Positions 49,129 to 57,787 are shown, counted from the stretch's first letter. The stretch: DNA of 64,000 nucleotides from Sphingomonas sp. (GCF_030145815.1 NZ_JAIXHL010000012.1:62001-126000), one strand, 5' to 3'. A program made the numbers and translations. Notes: generated from the sequence alone by a model not told the origin.

Positions 49129-49553
49129 AGCAGCGCCTCGAGCATGCCGATCAGCGGGATATCCGCTGGCGGCATGGCGAGGGTGCGCAACGCGGGCGGG
49201 TCAACCCATTGCAGCGCGGTCGCGTGCCGCGCCTGGGGTTCCCCGCCCCATTTGCGCAGCGTGTAGAGCAGCAGCAGCAAATGCCGGTCGCCCAGCGCTT
49301 CGCTGGCGAAGGTCGCGGGGATGAGCGCGGCGGGATCGACCGTGATGCCCAGTTCCTCGTGCAGCTCGCGGCACAGCGCGGCCTCGGGCAGCTCGCCCGG
49401 CTCGACCTTGCCGCCGGGAAATTCCCACAGATCGGCCATCGGCTTGCCCGGTGGCCGCTGCTGCACGAGCACGCGTCCGTGATCGTCGACCATGGCCGCC
49501 GCCACCACCGTAAGGATACGCCCTCTTGAAATCCCAGCATCCGATTTCAGCAT
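49125..49553 (-). CDS. mutT: (Deoxy)nucleoside triphosphate pyrophosphohydrolase, MutT/NUDIX
   Basis: The 142-residue protein has the NUDIX box GGKVEPGELPEAALCRELHE followed by ELGI, with upstream VLVQQRPPGKPMADLWEFPG, the MutT substrate region. It sanitises 8-oxo-dGTP or a related nucleotide. Start ATG 49553 is chosen; further starts upstream lack a ribosome site. It converges with terC by three shared bases. Confidence 0.88.
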   Translation of the reverse strand: MLKSDAGISRGRILTVVAAAMVDDHGRVLVQQRPPGKPMADLWEFPGGKVEPGELPEAALCRELHEELGITVDPAALIPATFASEALGDRHLLLLLYTLRKWGGEPQARHATALQWVDPPALRTLAMPPADIPLIGMLEALL

Positions 49554-49607
49554 TTCGTTAATCTTGTTTCCGTAGTTTCCCGGTAGCGCCAACATGAAAG
49601 GCCGAGG

Positions 49608-49790
49608 ATGCGTGAACGCAAGCCATTGCTGACCCGGCTGTCACGCTGCAACCGCGGCGCGACGGCGGTCGAATATGGGTTCATCCTCGCGCTCATCGTC
49701 CTGGTCCTGATCGGGGCACTGACCGAACTGGCCGGCGGCACCACGGGCATGTGGAACAATGTCAGCAACAAGGTCCAGAACCCCGGCTGA
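49608..49790 (+). CDS. Flp-family type IVb pilin 1
   Basis: The 60-residue prepilin-like protein has a basic leader (MRERKPLLTRLSRCNRG), the processing-site context CNRG-ATAVEYGFILA with Glu5-Tyr6 of mature Flp pilins, and one hydrophobic helix (ILALIVLVLIGALTEL). It should be cut after Gly by a TadV-like peptidase. No Tad machinery is in the window. It differs more from the other two than they do from each other. Confidence 0.88.
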   Translation: MRERKPLLTRLSRCNRGATAVEYGFILALIVLVLIGALTELAGGTTGMWNNVSNKVQNPG

Positions 49791-49919
49791 ATTTTCGTCG
49801 ATGCGGGCGTGCGTCTAAGGCCTTTATTAACTTCCGTCCCCTAGTTTCGGGCTTGCTGAGACCGGTTTTCGCCGGGGGCAGCCGGGAAAACTGAAGCTTC
49901 GAACAGGATGGAGACCGGT

Positions 49920-50087
49920 ATGAACACGATCCGCAAGATTTTTGGCAACAAGAAGGGCGCCACCGCAATCGAGTACGGCCTGATCGCCGCTCTGATCGCC
50001 GTCGCTGCAATCGCCGCGATGCAGGGCCTGGGCAACCAGCTCAAGACCACCTTCACCAACGTTTCGTCGAACATGAAGGCGTCGTAA
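49920..50087 (+). CDS. Flp-family type IVb pilin 2
   Basis: The 55-residue prepilin has leader MNTIRKIFGNKKG, then ATAIEYGLIAALIAVAAIAA and the C-terminal part LGNQLKTTFTNVSSNMKAS. It was too short for an ORF list. A strong terminator follows at 50117. The ATG has GGAGA upstream. Nearly identical to pilin 3 over the mature sequence, and separated from pilin 1 by a 129-base gap likely bearing its own promoter. Confidence 0.92.
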   Translation: MNTIRKIFGNKKGATAIEYGLIAALIAVAAIAAMQGLGNQLKTTFTNVSSNMKAS

Positions 50088-50116
50088 GACCGCTTCGTTT
50101 CGAAACGACTGAACAG

Positions 50117-50150
50117 GGGGCGGTGAGCCAGCGGTTCACCGCCCCTTTTT
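50117..50150 (+). terminator. Intrinsic terminator after Flp pilin 2
   Basis: GGGGCGGTGA / TCACCGCCCC perfect 10-base stem with a 9-base loop, followed by TTTTT. Pilin 2 message is thus ended before pilin 3, unless read-through occurs. Confidence 0.9.
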
Positions 50151-50166
50151 CGATGCAGGGGGATTT

Positions 50167-50337
50167 ATGGTTAAGCGCCTGTTGGCGACGCTGCGCGACA
50201 CCCGCGCCGCGACCGCAATCGAATATGGCCTGATCGCCGCGCTGATTGCCGTGGCCGCGATCGCCGCGATGCAGGGCCTGGGCAATCAGCTCAAGAAGAC
50301 GTTCACCAACGTCTCGTCGAACATGAAAGCGTCGTAA
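50167..50337 (+). CDS. Flp-family type IVb pilin 3
   Basis: The 56-residue prepilin has leader MVKRLLATLRDTRA, then ATAIEYGLIAALIAVAAIAA and LGNQLKKTFTNVSSNMKAS. Over the mature region it differs from pilin 2 at only one residue (Lys for Thr after LK), while the leaders are different. That indicates a recent duplication with either leader divergence or gene conversion. Start ATG 50167 with AGGGGG upstream. It is followed by its own terminator. Confidence 0.92.
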   Translation: MVKRLLATLRDTRAATAIEYGLIAALIAVAAIAAMQGLGNQLKKTFTNVSSNMKAS

Positions 50338-50357
50338 TCTCGGCGACCCAACAATAA

Positions 50358-50388
50358 GGGGCGGCGACCATCGGTCCCGCCCCGTTTT
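50358..50388 (+). terminator. Intrinsic terminator after Flp pilin 3
   Basis: GGGGCGG-C-GACC-ATC-GGTC-CCGCCCC stem with one bulge, then GTTTT. It lies 20 bases after the stop. Confidence 0.85.
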
Positions 50389-50409
50389 CGTTGGCACCTA
50401 CAGAGCGGA

Positions 50410-51357
50410 TCAGGCTCGGCCCATCGCCAGAAACTTGGCGCGGCGGGCCTGGCGGAGCGCGGTGGCGCTTTGGCCCGACAGATCCTTGAGTGCGGATTCG
50501 ATCGCGTCGCCCAGCGCATCGATCGCCTTGGCATGGTCGCGATGCGCGCCGCCCAGCGGCTCGGCGACGATCGTGTCGATCACGCCGAGTTCCTTGAGGT
50601 GCTGTGCGGTCACCTTCATCGCCTCGGCGGCGTCGGCGGCCTTGTCGGCGGTGCGCCACAGGATCGACGCGCACCCCTCGGGCGAGATCACCGAATAAAC
50701 CGCATGCTCCATCATCAGAACGCGGTTGCCCGCGGCAAGCGCGACCGCGCCACCCGAACCGCCCTCGCCCAGGATCGATGCGACCATCGGCACGCCAAGG
50801 TTGAGGCACGCTTCGGTCGAGCGGGCGATGGCCTCGGCCTGACCGCGCTCCTCCGCCTCCATGCCGGGGAAGGCGCCGGAGGTGTCGACGAGGGTAATGA
50901 CCGGAATCCCGAACTTGTCGGCCAGCTCGACGAGGCGGATCGCCTTGCGATAGCCCTCCGGCTTGCCCATGCCGAAATTGTGGCGCAGGCGGCTGGTGGT
51001 GTCGTCGCCCTTTTCATGGCCGATCACCATGACGCGCTGGCCGCGGAAGCGACCAAGCCCGCCCTGAATCGCCTGATCGTCGGCGAACGCTCGGTCGCCG
51101 CCGAGCGGCATGAAATCCTCGATCAACCGCGCGACATAATGTTTGAAGTGCGGCCGCTCCGGATGGCGCGCGACGAGGGTCTTTTGCCACGGCGTCAGCT
51201 TGGCATAGGCATCCTTGAGGAAGCGGTCGGACTTGGCCTGGAGCTTGGCGACTTCGGACTCGATATCCACCTCGCCGCCCGCCGCCGCGTCACGCAATTC
51301 GTCGATCCGGGCCTGAAGCTCCGCAATCGGCTTTTCGAATTCAAGAAAACTGGCCAT
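50410..51357 (-). CDS. accA: Acetyl-CoA carboxylase carboxyltransferase, alpha subunit
   Basis: The 315-residue protein is the alpha subunit that, with AccD, transfers CO2 from carboxybiotin to acetyl-CoA for fatty acid synthesis. Typical motifs: FLEFEKPIAELQARIDELRD at the N-terminus, FGMGKPEGYRKAIRLVELAD, VDTSGAFPGMEAEERGQAEA, GEGGSGGAVALAAGNRVLMM, YSVISPEGCASILWRTA. Start ATG 51357. It lies ten bases after xerD on the same strand. Confidence 0.96.
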   Translation of the reverse strand: MASFLEFEKPIAELQARIDELRDAAAGGEVDIESEVAKLQAKSDRFLKDAYAKLTPWQKTLVARHPERPHFKHYVARLIEDFMPLGGDRAFADDQAIQGGLGRFRGQRVMVIGHEKGDDTTSRLRHNFGMGKPEGYRKAIRLVELADKFGIPVITLVDTSGAFPGMEAEERGQAEAIARSTEACLNLGVPMVASILGEGGSGGAVALAAGNRVLMMEHAVYSVISPEGCASILWRTADKAADAAEAMKVTAQHLKELGVIDTIVAEPLGGAHRDHAKAIDALGDAIESALKDLSGQSATALRQARRAKFLAMGRA

Positions 51358-51366
51358 CGCGCGCAC

Positions 51367-52296
51367 CTATGCGCGGTCGCGCTTCGCGTCAACGCGGGGC
51401 GTATCGGCGAGCGGGTGGCGTTCGTTGACCAGGGTGACCAGCCGGGCGCTGTCGACATGGGTGTAGATTTCGGTCGTCGCGATGTCGGCATGGCCCAGCA
51501 TCGTCTGCAATGCGCGCAGATCCGCCCCGCCCTCGAGGAGATGCGTGGCGAAGGCGTGGCGCAGAACGTGCGGGCTGATCCGGTCGGGCGGGATGCCCGC
51601 CAGCCCCGCAATCTCGCGGACCATCTGGTACAGGCGGATGCGGCTCAAATGCCCCTTGCCCGAGGGGAACAGCCAGGGCCGCGCCGGATCGACATGCTCG
51701 CGCCACGCGGCCACCGCCGCGCGCGCGCGATCGGACAGCGGAACCAGCCGCTCCTTCCCGCCCTTGCCGCGCAGGATCAGATAGGGCTTGTCCGGCTGGA
51801 CCGCGCCGCGCGGTAGCGACACCAGTTCGCTCGCGCGCAGGCCCGAGCCATAGAGGAGTTCGATCAGCGCGAGCAGGCGCAGGTCGTGCGGGTCGGGGGG
51901 AACGCGATCGATCCGAGTCTGGATCGCCGCGAAGATCGCCTCGACATCCGCGTTGGATAGCGTCTTGGGCAGGCCGCGCCCTGTGCCGGGCCGGGGCAGC
52001 GCGCTGCCGGGATCGTCGGCGCGGAGCTTTTCGTCGAGGAGGAAGCCATAGAAGCGGCGCAGCGCGGCGGATTTGCGCGCGACGGTGGCGCGGGCGAGGT
52101 CGCGCCACTCCTCTGCCAGCCGCTCGATCGCCGCGCGGTCGGCCAGTGCGAGCCCGCCGTCGAGCGCCTGCGACGCCAGCCGCAAATCGGTGCCATAGGC
52201 CGCGATGGTGTTGGCCGAAGCCCCCGCCTCAGCCGCCAGCATCTCGAGAAAGCGCTCGATCAGCGCCGGGTCGTCGCCCGGGCGGATCGTCGTCAA
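51367..52296 (-). CDS. xerD: Tyrosine site-specific recombinase XerD
   Basis: The 309-residue recombinase resolves chromosome dimers at dif with XerC. It has the N-terminal SAM-like core-binding domain (ASANTIAAYGTDLRLASQAL) and catalytic R-K-H-R-H-Y residues in LIELLYGSGLRASELVSLPR, LRGKGGKERLVPL, HVLRHAFATHLLEGGADLRA and LGHADIATTEIYTHV. TTG 52296 overlaps the upstream gene stop (TTGA). Convincing as chromosomal XerD rather than an integrase: it is in the accA neighbourhood as usual. Confidence 0.92.
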   Translation of the reverse strand: MTTIRPGDDPALIERFLEMLAAEAGASANTIAAYGTDLRLASQALDGGLALADRAAIERLAEEWRDLARATVARKSAALRRFYGFLLDEKLRADDPGSALPRPGTGRGLPKTLSNADVEAIFAAIQTRIDRVPPDPHDLRLLALIELLYGSGLRASELVSLPRGAVQPDKPYLILRGKGGKERLVPLSDRARAAVAAWREHVDPARPWLFPSGKGHLSRIRLYQMVREIAGLAGIPPDRISPHVLRHAFATHLLEGGADLRALQTMLGHADIATTEIYTHVDSARLVTLVNERHPLADTPRVDAKRDRA

Positions 52297-54095
52297 AGCC
52301 GGGTAATCGCCTCGACGGCGATCATCCGCGCATAGCCGTCGAGCCCGACCTGAGAGAGCGCGCGGGTGATGTGATACAGCGCCTCGGGCGAGATGCCTTC
52401 CCATACCCGGCTCTGCATGCCGACCGCAGCGAGCAGGATCACGGTTCCCGGCTGGTTCGCATCCGCCGCCTGCGCGATGGCACGCGTCCAGGCGTTGGCG
52501 GCGCCGAATTCGACCCCCGAAGCGCGCATCAGCCGCTCGCCATCGCCAGTCGGGATGCGGCCCATCCCGGCCATCGCGGCGATCAGCATCGCGCCATTGG
52601 TCGAGTCGGCGCTGTTCCGATACGCCTCGACATCGCCGACCGCGACCGCGCGGCCGGGTTCGGCGAGGAGCAACATGCCCCAGCCGTCGCTGCCGCGCGG
52701 CGCAATCTGCTTCCAGCGCAGCGCGGCGCGGTCGAGGCCGGCACTGAGCATCGATGCGATCAGGCGATCGGCGTCGGCGCTATGTTCGGCCGATGGGGTC
52801 AGGCGCGCGGCGGCGCGGGCGGTGAGGATCAACCGGCTATAGGTGGCGCGCGGGCCCTGTGCCTCGTCCCACAGCTGGCGCATCCGCTCGACCCGGTCGG
52901 CGGCGGTGGCGGCGGTGAAGGAGGCGCGCAGGTCGCGGGCAACCGCGACTTCGGCGATCGACGGATCTTCCTGCGCCTCGATCTCACCATAGAGGTCGGT
53001 CAGCGCCTGACTGGAAAAGATGCCCTGGCTCGCCGCAGCTTCGGCTGCGGCAGCGCGATCGCGCAGGCCCAGCATTGGCGCGGTCGCGCGCCAGTAGCGC
53101 AATTGCGGCCCGGCGGTGCCGTAGAGACGCTCGGGAATATCGGTTGCGGACGCCACCGCCAGACCCCAGCGCCACGCGCTGATGCGGTCGACCGGATCCC
53201 ATTCGATCGTCACCGCGCGGCGGCCCGAAACGCCCATGCCCACCAGCTTTTCGGCAAGCAGCACATCGACCGCATTGCCCATCCGGCGGCGGCTGGCGTC
53301 GATCAGCGGTCCTGCCTTGCTGGGATCGCCGTCCAGCCCGGCGCAAATCGCCTCGGCCAGCCGCCAGTTGCGGTCGGGCGCGGCGTCCAGCGCAGGCCTG
53401 ACCATCGGGCACATGCCACCCGGATCGGCAGTGGCGAGCATCGCCTGCATCGCCACCTGAAACATCTTGGGCGTGTAGTTGGCGATATCGACCGACTGGA
53501 CCAGCGCGCGGGCGGCGTCCGCCTCACCCATGCGGATCAGCAGCCAGGCTCGCTCGGCCGCGAAATCCGCGCCGTTGAGGCCGCGCGGGGTGTTGACCCG
53601 CGACAGCAGCGCGCGGCGCAGCGCGATCGACAGCCAGCGCGATGCGACCGGCGCATCGGTGCGGCGCATCAGCGTCTGGAGGAAACCGCCATCGGCAGTG
53701 CCGAATGCAGTGACGGATAGCCCGTCGCTGGCGGGCGAAGATGGGCCGACCTGCGCCAGCGAACGCTTGGCGAAATCGGGAAGTTCGTAGCGCGCGATCG
53801 TCGCGTAATCGATCTCGCCCGTCGTTTCGGGCGTAACGCCGCCAGCCGCAGCAGTGGCGTTGCCGATCTCACCCGTTGGCGCGGTCAGCGCATCCGGGCG
53901 CGGCGCAGCGGTCGGCCCAGCAGCGGGCGCTCCGGTCGCGGCCGGGGCGGGCGCAGGTGCGGGCGCCGGGGCCGGATCGTCAAACCCCGGGGGCAGCAGC
54001 GATTCGGGGCGATCCTGCCCCAGCGCGGGAATTCCCACGCCGGCAGCGACCACCAGAACCGCGGCGAGCGCGGTTTTAGTTCGAGAGATTGTCAA
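52293..54095 (-). CDS. Secreted/periplasmic hypothetical protein with Pro/Ala-rich linker
   Basis: The ~600-residue protein has a signal peptide (ALAAVLVVAAGVGIPALG), a low-complexity linker (APAPAPAPAATGAPAAGP) and a ~500-residue region of helical repeats (LLIRMGEADAARALVQSVDI, YTPKMFQVAMQAMLATADPG), with TPR-like character. I do not recognise a family; sphingomonads carry it regularly beside xerD. TTG 54095 start overlaps the microprotein stop region. It is coupled to XerD by TTGA, suggesting the three genes are expressed together. Confidence 0.75.
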   Translation of the reverse strand: MTISRTKTALAAVLVVAAGVGIPALGQDRPESLLPPGFDDPAPAPAPAPAPAATGAPAAGPTAAPRPDALTAPTGEIGNATAAAGGVTPETTGEIDYATIARYELPDFAKRSLAQVGPSSPASDGLSVTAFGTADGGFLQTLMRRTDAPVASRWLSIALRRALLSRVNTPRGLNGADFAAERAWLLIRMGEADAARALVQSVDIANYTPKMFQVAMQAMLATADPGGMCPMVRPALDAAPDRNWRLAEAICAGLDGDPSKAGPLIDASRRRMGNAVDVLLAEKLVGMGVSGRRAVTIEWDPVDRISAWRWGLAVASATDIPERLYGTAGPQLRYWRATAPMLGLRDRAAAAEAAASQGIFSSQALTDLYGEIEAQEDPSIAEVAVARDLRASFTAATAADRVERMRQLWDEAQGPRATYSRLILTARAAARLTPSAEHSADADRLIASMLSAGLDRAALRWKQIAPRGSDGWGMLLLAEPGRAVAVGDVEAYRNSADSTNGAMLIAAMAGMGRIPTGDGERLMRASGVEFGAANAWTRAIAQAADANQPGTVILLAAVGMQSRVWEGISPEALYHITRALSQVGLDGYARMIAVEAITRL

Positions 54096-54213
54096 GCGGG
54101 ACGGCCTTCTCGATGCGCACCGGCTGCTTTTCCGTATCGCGCCCCGCGAGGAAAAACAGCCCTCCGATCAACAGGATAGCGACAATGACGATGATGATGA
54201 GCGAACGGGACAT
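54076..54213 (-). CDS. 45-aa membrane microprotein upstream of the 600-aa gene
   Basis: ATG 54213 (GAGGGGG upstream) opens a 45-residue frame: MSRSLIIIVIVAILLIGGLF, then FLAGRDTEKQPVRIEKAVPL, DNLSN. One hydrophobic helix with a short basic N-terminus and a polar periplasmic or cytoplasmic tail. Its stop lies 20 bases inside the following gene, which begins with TTG in another frame, a typical coupling arrangement. It is below the usual ORF length limit. Function unknown; a membrane partner of the 600-residue protein is plausible. Confidence 0.72.
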   Translation of the reverse strand: MSRSLIIIVIVAILLIGGLFFLAGRDTEKQPVRIEKAVPLDNLSN

Positions 54214-54293
54214 CGACCCCCTCAAACCGGTTCTGAACACAGGCGACAGGCCTTTTGCCCGAGCGCGATGCTCGCTGTATAGCCCCCGCGACC

Positions 54294-54833
54294 ATGCTGC
54301 AAACCCACCCGGCCAATCCTGAACCGATTACCCGTCCGATCGTGCTGATTGGCCTGATGGGCGTGGGCAAGACCACGGTGGGCCGTCGCCTCGCCCAGCG
54401 GCTGAAACTCCCCTTTGTCGACGCGGATGCGGAGATCGAGGCGGCGGCGGGCATGACTGTCGCCGAAATCTTCGAGCGATTCGGCGAACCGCATTTCCGC
54501 GATGGCGAACGGCGGGTGATCGCGCGGCTGATCGACGGCGAACCCAAGGTCATCGCGACCGGCGGCGGCGCGTTCCTGAACGACGAGACCCGCGCGCTGA
54601 TCCTTGACCAGGCGACCGCGATCTGGCTGGACGCCGCCCCCAAGGTCTTGGCCGAACGCGTTGCCAAGCGCGACCATCGCCCGCTGCTGCGCGGAAAGGA
54701 TCCGTTGAAGGTGCTCACCGAACTGGCCGAAATTCGTAACCCGATCTATGCGCTCGCCCCGATCCATGTGGTGAGCAAGGTCGCGCCGCATGAGGCGACG
54801 GTCAGCGCGATCCTGGCGGAGCTGGGCCGTTGA
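54294..54833 (+). CDS. aroK: Shikimate kinase
   Basis: The 179-residue enzyme phosphorylates shikimate with ATP. Walker A GLMGVGKTTVGRRLAQRLKL, shikimate-binding DADAEIEAAAGMTVAEIFER, the GGG motif ATGGGAFLNDETRALI, and the LID segment KRDHRPLLRGKDP. It overlaps aroB by four bases (TTGA). Start ATG 54294 is preceded by no clear SD. Divergent from the microprotein gene. Confidence 0.96.
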   Translation: MLQTHPANPEPITRPIVLIGLMGVGKTTVGRRLAQRLKLPFVDADAEIEAAAGMTVAEIFERFGEPHFRDGERRVIARLIDGEPKVIATGGGAFLNDETRALILDQATAIWLDAAPKVLAERVAKRDHRPLLRGKDPLKVLTELAEIRNPIYALAPIHVVSKVAPHEATVSAILAELGR

Positions 54834-55930
54834 ACGTCGTTCCGGTCGCGCTGGGGGCGCGCAGCTATGAGGTACGGATCGCCAGCGGGTTGCTGATGCA
54901 GGCGGCGGAGCAGCTGGCGCCGCTGTCGCGCGGGCGGCCGTTTGTGATCGTGACCGACGCCAATGTCGCGCCGCATGCGGCACGGCTGGCAGCGCTGCTC
55001 CACAATGGTGGGTTGGCGAGCGACATTATCACGCTGCCGGCGGGCGAGGCGACCAAGAGCTGGGGGCAGCTCGAATCGCTGACCGACGCGCTGCTCGAAC
55101 GCGGGATCGAGCGCGGCGACCATGTCATCGCGCTGGGTGGCGGGGTGATCGGGGATCTGGTCGGCTTCGCCACCTCAATCCTCAAGCGCGGCTGCAACTT
55201 CGTGCAGATCCCGACGACCCTGCTGGCCCAAGTCGACAGCTCGGTCGGCGGCAAGACCGCAATCAACAGCCGCGCCGGCAAGAACCTGATCGGCGCATTC
55301 CACCAGCCGTCGCTGGTGCTGATCGACCCGGACCTGCTCGACACCCTCCCGCTGCGCGACCTGCGCGCGGGCTATGCCGAGGTGGTCAAATATGGCCTGA
55401 TCGACGATTTCGCGTTCTTCGAGTGGTGCGAGGCCAATGGCGCAGCCTTGCTATCGGGCGATCCAGCGGCGCGCGAATATGCCATCGCGCATTCGGTTGC
55501 GGCCAAGGCGCGAATCGTGGCTGCGGACGAGCGCGAGACCACGGGCGTGCGCGCGCTGCTCAATCTCGGCCATACCTTTGGCCATGCGCTGGAGGCGGAG
55601 ACCGGCTTTTCCGACGCGCTGCTGCATGGCGAGGGCGTCGCGGCCGGCATGGCGCTGGCCTTTGCCTATTCGGCGCGGCGCGGCCTGTGCCCGGGGCAGG
55701 ATGCCGAACGGGTCGCGGCGCATCTGAAGGCGATGGAGATGCCGCACGATCTGGCCAGCGCGGGCATTACCGCGTCAGGCGCGACCCTGGTCGGCCATAT
55801 GCTGCACGACAAGAAGATGGACGCCGGCACCCTGCCCTTCCTGCTCGCGCGCGGGATCGGGCAAACCTATCTGGACAAGCAGGTCGATCTGGCGGACGTG
55901 GCAGCGTTTCTGGACGAACTGCCGCGCTGA
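54830..55930 (+). CDS. aroB: 3-Dehydroquinate synthase
   Basis: The 366-residue NAD- and zinc-dependent enzyme converts DAHP to 3-dehydroquinate. Motifs: VIALGGGVIGDLVGFATSIL (NAD site), PTTLLAQVDSSVGGKTAINS, AGYAEVVKYGLIDDF, NLGHTFGHALEAETGF (metal His), HGEGVAAGMALAFAYSARRG. Start TTG 54830 coupled to aroK. The 98-base gap after it holds no gene but has a hairpin-like GGGGGG/CCCCCC repeat. Confidence 0.96.
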   Translation: MNVVPVALGARSYEVRIASGLLMQAAEQLAPLSRGRPFVIVTDANVAPHAARLAALLHNGGLASDIITLPAGEATKSWGQLESLTDALLERGIERGDHVIALGGGVIGDLVGFATSILKRGCNFVQIPTTLLAQVDSSVGGKTAINSRAGKNLIGAFHQPSLVLIDPDLLDTLPLRDLRAGYAEVVKYGLIDDFAFFEWCEANGAALLSGDPAAREYAIAHSVAAKARIVAADERETTGVRALLNLGHTFGHALEAETGFSDALLHGEGVAAGMALAFAYSARRGLCPGQDAERVAAHLKAMEMPHDLASAGITASGATLVGHMLHDKKMDAGTLPFLLARGIGQTYLDKQVDLADVAAFLDELPR

Positions 55931-56028
55931 AGCTGCTCCGCGCCGGGCACAAAGCTTGGGGTGGAGGGTATGTAGTTCCGGGGGGAATACCCCCCACCCC
56001 GGCGTCCCCCCGGAGGGAGACGCAAGCT

Positions 56029-57387
56029 TCAGGCCTCGAGTTGCCGCATCAGGCTGCGTACTGCGCCGTCAATCTCGCTGTCGGTGCCGCGCAGTTCTTC
56101 GATCCGGCGGACCGCGTGGATCACGGTCGAATGGTCGCGATTGCCGAACTTGCGGCCGATTTCCGGCAGCGAGCGCGTGGTCAGGCGCTTGGCGAGGTAC
56201 ATCGCGATCTGGCGCGGGCGGGCGATCGCCACCGCGCGGCGCTGTGACACCAGGTCCAGCTGCTTGACGTCGAAGTGGCTCGACACCGCCTTCTGGATCT
56301 CGTCGATCGTCACGCGACGCTGGCTGCCACGCAGCGCTTCGCCGAGCACGCTTTCGGCGAACGCGATCGTCACGATTTCGTTGTTCAGCTGCGCATAAGC
56401 GACCAGGCGGTTGAGCGCGCCTTCGAGTTCGCGCACCGACGAGCTGATTCGCCCGGCGAGCAGGTCGAGCACGTCGGACGGCACCGTGGCGCCCGGCATA
56501 TCCTCCAGCTTGCGGTCGAGAATCGCGCGGCGCAGGCCAAGCTCGGCCGGCTTGATATCGGCGGCAAGACCCGAGCCGAGGCGCGAGGCAAGCCGCGCCT
56601 CGATCCCCTCAAGCGCCAGCGGGCTGCGGTCCGCGGCGATGACCAGGCGCTTCCCTTCGCGCATGAATTCATCGACCGTGTGGAAGAACTCTTCCTGGGT
56701 CGATTCCTTGCCGGCGATGAACTGCAAATCGTCGATCATGAGCAGATCGACGCCGCGCAGCCGCGCCTTGAACGCATAGGTATCGCGCTCGCGCACCGCC
56801 CGGACGAACTCGAACATGAACCGCTCGGCCGGCATGTAGATCGCGGTCGCGTCGGGACAGGCCTCCATGAAAGCATGCCCGATCGCGTGCATCAGGTGGG
56901 TCTTGCCCTGGCCGGTGTTGCTGTGGAGGTAGAGCGGGCTGAAGCGCGGCTTGCCCGGCTCGGCCAGCGCCTTGGCGGCGTTGAACGCCAACCGGTTGGA
57001 CGTGTCGACCACGAACCGGTCAAAGGTAAACCGCGAATCGAGATTGGGACGCTCGCCCGCTCCGGCCAGGGCCGAGGGCGCGGCGGGCGCCGCCGCTGCG
57101 ACCACAGGGGCCGCAGCAGCAAGCTCACGAGTCGCACGCGCATCGACCGTTTCGATCGACACCGTGCGCACGCCCGGAAGCTGGGCGCGAAATTCCATCA
57201 TCAGCCGGTCGGCATAGTGATTCTTGACCCAGTTGGTCATGAAGGCCGACGGCAGACCGAGGCGAACCGTCTCCGCGTCCTCGCCCGGGATCAGGACGAT
57301 CGGCTTCAGCCACTGGTCGAACAGCCGCTGGCCTGCGGAAAGTCGCAGATTGCCCCGCACGCGTGTCCAGGCCTTGGCTTGATCCAT
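56029..57387 (-). CDS. dnaA: Chromosomal replication initiator protein DnaA
   Basis: The 452-residue initiator binds DnaA boxes and opens oriC. Domain I (WTRVRGNLRLSAGQRLFDQW), an Ala/Pro-rich linker, domain III with Walker A LHSNTGQGKTHLMHAIGHAF, Walker B LLMIDDLQFIAGKESTQEEF, and domain IV with the DnaA-box reader GNRDHSTVIHAVRRIEEL. Start ATG 57387. Upstream is an AT-rich 460-base gap and then rpsT. The dnaA-rpsT order is the alphaproteobacterial norm. Confidence 0.97.
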   Translation of the reverse strand: MDQAKAWTRVRGNLRLSAGQRLFDQWLKPIVLIPGEDAETVRLGLPSAFMTNWVKNHYADRLMMEFRAQLPGVRTVSIETVDARATRELAAAAPVVAAAAPAAPSALAGAGERPNLDSRFTFDRFVVDTSNRLAFNAAKALAEPGKPRFSPLYLHSNTGQGKTHLMHAIGHAFMEACPDATAIYMPAERFMFEFVRAVRERDTYAFKARLRGVDLLMIDDLQFIAGKESTQEEFFHTVDEFMREGKRLVIAADRSPLALEGIEARLASRLGSGLAADIKPAELGLRRAILDRKLEDMPGATVPSDVLDLLAGRISSSVRELEGALNRLVAYAQLNNEIVTIAFAESVLGEALRGSQRRVTIDEIQKAVSSHFDVKQLDLVSQRRAVAIARPRQIAMYLAKRLTTRSLPEIGRKFGNRDHSTVIHAVRRIEELRGTDSEIDGAVRSLMRQLEA

Positions 57388-57666
57388 ATATCCCGTTGCC
57401 CCTCGATTGCATCCGCATGTGCCCGACAGGTGCACATGCCACTTCCCCCGAGCGCGCAAGGCTAACCCCGCGCGCATTTCATTCAGGCAAAAGCATCCCG
57501 AAGCCGGAATCACATCCGCACTTGGTCGATACCTTCGCTGAGCCCACCGACGCGAACGCCGCGGTGGAAGTCCGTTTTAGGGACGCATTTCTGAGTCGAT
57601 CAAGAGGGGGGCATGTAAAGAATCTGAAATAAGTAGGGTTGACTCACTCAGAGCCGCGGAAAACCG

Positions 57667-57696
57667 TTATAAATCATACAAGTGATTGATTTATAA
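57667..57696. repeat. 9-bp inverted repeat in the AT-rich dnaA upstream region
   Basis: TTATAAATC and GATTTATAA separated by 12 bases, perfect arms. Could be a regulator site of dnaA, or part of an unwinding region. Confidence 0.55.
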
Positions 57697-57787
57697 GACT
57701 TTAATCAGATCATTACATTCGCGTTACGGTGCGACTCATTGAGATTCCGCGATTCGCCGTGCGAATGCGCAGGCACCGATCCGGGAC

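Noticed and set aside
51367..52296. XerD as the island integrase
   Set aside because: It is located 48 kb from the tRNA scar among core genes next to accA and has the size and motifs of chromosomal XerD.
57620..57730. oriC with DnaA boxes
   Set aside because: No TTATCCACA-like boxes were found by eye; only an AT-rich dyad. It is kept as a candidate region, not annotated as an origin.
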